A stretch of 64,000 nucleotides of DNA from Opisthorchis felineus (Eukaryota > Platyhelminthes > Trematoda > Opisthorchiida > Opisthorchiidae), in NCBI GenBank assembly GCA_004794785.1, contig SJOL01002747.1, positions 24,647-88,646 on the forward strand, given 5' to 3'. The notes under the pieces are model-generated. The model was not told where the DNA came from and searched no databases. It was given only the letters and a program-made list of their open reading frames with translations. Shown piece by piece: positions 60,035-64,000 of the stretch (the first letter of the stretch is position 1; each line of letters begins with the position of its first letter). The translations under genes were made by a program, and so were the position numbers.

Positions 60035-63000
60035 ATAAAGTGCGTAAATCCAACAACATCTTAGTGTGCCCTCCAGCGCGTACGAACTTACACCACTACT
60101 TCCTCCTAGCTTACTCCACTCACATCTGGAACAGTCTCCCCGATTGGTTTGGAAATATCTCACACCAACATACATTTTCGCAGTCTGTAGATAACTTACG
60201 CGTGAAGTCGCAGCCGCCCTAATTAATGCCCAGCTACCCCGTGATCTCCTTAATGAACCGGGCCCAAATCATTTCTGAGTTTAACGAAGGTACAGTCAGT
60301 GGACAAAAAAAGATAAGAATAACTAAAACAATAATTAAAAAAGTAAAACCACCCCATTACCATACTAGGCTTCCTCTTTGACTTGCTTGATACAACAGTG
60401 ACCCGCAGTGCCTGCTCGATCAGTGTGCTCTATTACTGGCCCGGCTTACTCCCGAGCCAACTGATACCGGGTTCCATCCAGCTGGTCCTTGCCCTGGACT
60501 ACTTCATCCGCTCTGGTTAATGAGTGGTGCTTCCTCTTGTTTAAACCTAACCAACACAAACCAAAACAAAAGTAAGAGATTCTTATACGCAAAGCAACCC
60601 AACAAACACACGCACACTTAACACTGCGGTACGCAGTTGATTGGCTTGGTGGCTCAGACTCCGTCATCTTTTAGCCACGGTTTACACGCTCTGCCATTTC
60701 CGTTCTCTTCCCATTTTCCCAATGGTAGCCGCCGCCTAATTCGTCTCCACCGTGACCTAAATTTTCCAGCGGCTGTTTGCCGTTTGCTCGTTTGAAATGA
60801 CTAGGCTGTTTTACTGGCCTAGCGTTCAACCGACCGGATAAAATATCTGATAGCGGGAGTTATTTGTTAATGCACAAGCCGAAATTATGACTGCTTGGTG
60901 GCACGCCACCTCGCAGATACGGTAGGATACACGAGGGATGAAAACCTCGTGCGGCGGTTCGTACGTCCAGGGGGCAGAGACGTTCTGTTGCGTGGCAGCA
61001 TAATGCGTTTGTATAACACATATCCCTCTAGTAGCGCGGGTGCCTAGTCCATCGCCGATGGTTCTCAACATGAGTTTAATTCAGGAAATCCATAAAAGAA
61101 CACCGTTGTTTTCTGTTTGCTGCTGCTGGGCTGGGCCCGTCCCATTTGTGTCGCTTAAAGAAGTAAGCAATAAACTACAAACGGCGAAAAAACTGGCCTA
61201 TCGGCTGTTAAAAAACGAAATTCGTAAAAAAATACGGATGAAGCAGCCTGAATTCTCTCTGCGATGCCCACGGCTTAAATGAACGTGGGGAGCTGTAGCT
61301 GCCTTCGTCATAATTGGGGTTGCACCGCACAAAAGCCCACTTGGTCAACCACACAAAACGCACGCACCCACCTACTGCTCCCAGGAAAGGACACATACAA
61401 TGAGATATATACACAAGATTCCTGGCCCTCCACTGCCAGAATACAAGGCTAGCGGCCAAAGGCTTTCGTTGCCATGCACCACTTGTTAATTGAAGTTGAT
61501 AGAAGTGCTTCAGGGACTGGGGACCACTTCTATTACATTCACTTTCCTAAATTATGTTGCTGTCCAACTCACGTAATAAATTCTAGGTAAACTGGTTCAT
61601 CATCTCGGAACTCCTACGCTTGTCCTTCCTTATATATTTGACTTCCCCAACCAACCCACCTCTCTGTGTGCTTATACCGGTTTGCTCTAGCTCTCTTGTA
61701 CCATAATAGCATGTACTAGCAAACACGACCCGTGCTTGATTGCCAGTCTAATAACCACAAATCCACCCTTATCCTGTCTCATTTTATCACTTGTTGTCAC
61801 CACCCCAATTGTGGTAGTCCTCAAGTTTTTCTATCTATTAATGGACATTATCCCATCTGATCCTCCTCAAACTCGCCAGGCTTTACTGATCTCACCCCAT
61901 TCCTTCGTCTTCCAAAGCTTCGACCCTCGGCAATACCTGGTTTGGACGCCCTGTTGGGCTGTTACCTACTCAGCTGGCCTGTGTTCTGCATCCAGAGTGA
62001 TCCCCGACCGGATCAAGAATTACCTGCGATCTCACATCGGCTTCGTTCCACCCCTGTGGAATTCCTTTGCCAACCTGAAAAAATCACGCTGTTCAAATAA
62101 TTGCACATCCCAGCCCAATCACCTCAAACACGACGTCCGTTACGGGGCTGTCCAAAAACCGAAGTATGTCAGGTCAATGATGGCATGGCACTGCCACACC
62201 CAGTTTTATAACAACTCCGCAGCTGTTCCCTTCCGACACTTGACCGTACCCTCTCCCCCACTCGTCCCATTACCTGGAAATACAAACAAACTTTTCACCT
62301 GGCCCCAGCCGCCTTCAGCATGCGTTCATTCTAATCTGCTGAACCTTTCGTTCTAATTTAAGCATTTCGGTGGACATTAAGTCTGTGCTTTCCATAAAGT
62401 CAATAATTTTCTGTACAGTTTGCGTTCTAGCTTGTTTGTTGTCGCCAACAACTTCTTCCAAGGAACTTTCACACCCGACTCCACAACAACGGCGACACCA
62501 GTGAGCCTCTACACTTCCACTGTACATCATGATTCTGAGATTCCTGCTACCATTTATCCGCATTGCTAATCCCTCCACTTTATCGTCTCCACTTACGCTT
62601 TTTGTGACCCTAGCCATAAGCTCAAAAGTCCGGGGCCACGAGGCCTCGGCAGCGATTTGACGTTTTAGTTCAATTTGACCGACTGGATTACGCCAACTCT
62701 GCGGCTTCACCAGATCCGTTCTTCTGGTTCCTCACTTTTCGCAATTTGCACTTTTCTTGTCATGTGTCAGGCAGGATGCCTCTTGTTTTGCCCTCTCTCG
62801 TTTTGTTTTTGCCCGCCATCTTCAAATCTCAACGATCTCAGCTTGCTTCAGCTCGACATTTTCCCTGAAAGAAAAAAGCAGTAGTAGCTGTGCTTCCCTG
62901 CCCGTATCGGTTTAGAGGTGTCCACGGTTGCATCGGATCGTGCCCAATGCTTGTGTCACTGTCCCTTTTCCGCACAAACCCTTGTACCCACAAACCCCGC

Positions 63001-63105
63001 CAGGTATGCTTTTATTTTGACTCTAACATTATGATCATGCCTGATGGTATGCCACCCACCAGATGAGAATAAACATCATTAGTATTGGTATTATTATTAT
63101 GGACG
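60035..63105 (+). mobile_element. 5'-truncated LINE inserted in the Gypsy fragment
   Basis: Starts with the extreme C-terminus of a LINE reverse transcriptase reading frame (RKSNNILVCPPARTN, HIWNSLPDW, 60,040-60,222) and ends with a TATTATTATTAT tail at 63,088-63,100. The hexamer TGAGCT stands on both sides (60,029-60,034 and 63,106-63,111), and the Gypsy frame resumes across it, so this is one insertion event in outline. The 2.9 kb between the coding end and the tail is long for a 3' untranslated region and may contain further insertions. Inside it the 206-codon plus frame (61,736-62,356) and the 131-codon minus frame (62,315-62,710) have no recognisable product. Confidence 0.65.
62500..63101 (+). 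repeat. Left arm of a large imperfect inverted repeat (LINE 3' region)
   Basis: Aligns with the reverse complement of 63,418-64,000. Examples: GGTATGCCACCCACCAG against GGTATGCCACCCACTAG, GTACCCACAAACCCC in both, and AAAAAGCGTAAGTGGAGACG against AAAAGCGTAAGTGGGGGAAT. Roughly 75-80% identity by eye. Confidence 0.8.
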
Positions 63106-63390
63106 TGAGCTGGAAGCGAGCACATTCACATTCTTCTGACCAAACCCAAGGCACGTCTTTTTTCAGACATTGATTGAGCGGTGGCCGCACACTGTGCAAC
63201 ACAAGCAAAAGTGCCCAATGGCAGCTGATGGGACCCAAGGAGGAGCGAATCCTGATAACATCCTTGGGAGCCGGCACGCGTTGAGTTGGTCGTGTGGGTT
63301 TCGAATCGGGGTGTCGACCCGAGGCATTGAAGATCAACCCGAGATACCTAACGGCTGTCACGAGAAACTGTTGCCCTGGATGCGTTGAGG
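63106..63390 (-). mobile_element. Ty3/Gypsy pol fragment (end of reverse transcriptase), right part of the split copy
   Basis: On the minus strand: TAVRYLGLIFNASGRHPDSK, then IRSSLGPISCHWALLL, RPPLNQCLKKDVPWVWSEE and CARFQL. This is the RT thumb and connection region just before RNase H, and the protein continues at 60,034 downwards. Confidence 0.8.
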
Positions 63391-63417
63391 CAACATATCA
63401 CTTTGCGTGCGAAGCTA

Positions 63418-64000
63418 TGACAATGATAATGTTTATTCCAAACTAGTGGGTGGCATACCTTCGGGCATGACCATAAAGTTGCAGCCAGAATAAGAGCGTG
63501 ACTTTTGGGGTTTGTGGGTACTGGGAATTTTGTGTAAAAGGGACGGTGACATGAACAGTGGGTATTATCCGATGTAGACTAGGTCACGCCTGAGACGACA
63601 TGGGTAAGGAATCAAAAGTACAAGGGCTCTTTCTTTCCTATAGGGAACATATCAGATGAGACAAGATACGATCGTTAAGATTTTAAAGTGGCGAGCAGAA
63701 ACAGTACAGGGGAGGGCATAGCAAGAAGCTTCCTGCTGGTACGTGATAAAAATAATTTAAAAAACTTCAATCTGCAGAAAAAGTTGAACCAGAATAACGG
63801 ATCGGGAGTGGCAACAGAACTACCACAATCTGACCGGCCAATTTGAACAAAAGCCTAAAACCACCACTGAGGCTTCGTAGTCCTCGGCTGTTGGGCGTAT
63901 GGCCAGAGTCACGAAAAGCGTAAGTGGGGGAATATGCGGTACGGATAAATGGTAGTGGGAAACTCAGAATCACAGTGTGCAGTGAAACTGGAGAGACTCA
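63418..64000 (-). mobile_element. Second copy of the LINE 3' region, opposite orientation, runs off the window
   Basis: The minus-strand reading ends at an ATTATCATTG tail at 63,418-63,430 and is homologous to 62,500-63,101 throughout. It forms the right arm of the inverted repeat. The remaining part lies beyond base 64,000. Confidence 0.75.

Noticed and set aside
61736..62356. 206-codon plus-strand open frame
   Set aside because: It lies inside the LINE insertion, is rich in Pro, Ser and Leu without domain pattern, and its end overlaps the repeated segment. I could not support a gene.
62315..62710. 131-codon minus-strand open frame with charged, protein-like composition
   Set aside because: The same DNA recurs inverted at 63.8-64.0 kb as part of a LINE 3' region, so it is antisense to a repeat rather than a host gene.
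63035..63361. 108-codon minus-strand frame as a host gene
   Set aside because: Its residues match the thumb region of Ty3/Gypsy reverse transcriptase and the downstream part is found at 59.3-60.0 kb.

Overview
The window is eukaryotic and most likely comes from a digenean trematode, with an opisthorchiid-type liver fluke (Clonorchis/Opisthorchis) as the best guess. The evidence is one long gene split by GT-AG introns with 31- and 34-base micro-introns at its 5' end, a CsRn1-like Ty3/Gypsy element with the CHCC Gag finger, repeated tRNA-derived SINEs, RTE-like and Penelope-like retroelement remnants, and GC content near 43-45% by eye. The genus is inference; the phylum is much safer.

Region 1-48,121 (minus strand) is one gene, CAD, which makes the fused enzyme for the first three steps of de novo pyrimidine synthesis. 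I placed 27 exons from splice sites and family conservation. They add up to 7,149 coding bases (2,383 codons) with no frame conflict. The domain order is glutaminase (GATase), carbamoyl-phosphate synthetase A and B halves, allosteric MGS domain, dihydroorotase, linker, and aspartate transcarbamoylase. The key catalytic motifs I looked for in each domain are present. Only about the last 14 residues should lie beyond base 1. Most introns are 0.3-4.8 kb and hold SINE copies on both strands, an RTE-like LINE fragment (14.6-15.8 kb), a Penelope-like remnant (8.5-10.6 kb), a (AGTG)17 microsatellite and one unexplained 257-codon open frame.

Region 48.2-51.4 kb is the 5' flank of CAD. It has about 0.8 kb without recognised features, then a decayed RTE-like LINE on the plus strand (49.0-50.6 kb), then a possible 3'-terminal exon of an unknown minus-strand gene (50,927-51,241).

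Region 51.4-56.3 kb is a nearly complete LTR retrotransposon of the CsRn1 clade. It has two LTRs, a gag frame with an early stop, and an uninterrupted 1,100-codon pol frame (protease, reverse transcriptase, RNase H, integrase).

Region 56.5-64 kb is mobile-element debris. It includes a DNA-transposon-like transposase remnant (57.0-57.8 kb) and a nested stack in which a minus-strand Gypsy pol is split by a plus-strand LINE insertion (60,035-63,105) flanked by a TGAGCT repeat. A second copy of that LINE's 3' region lies in opposite orientation from 63.4 kb to the window end. No RNA gene, CRISPR array or operon was found.
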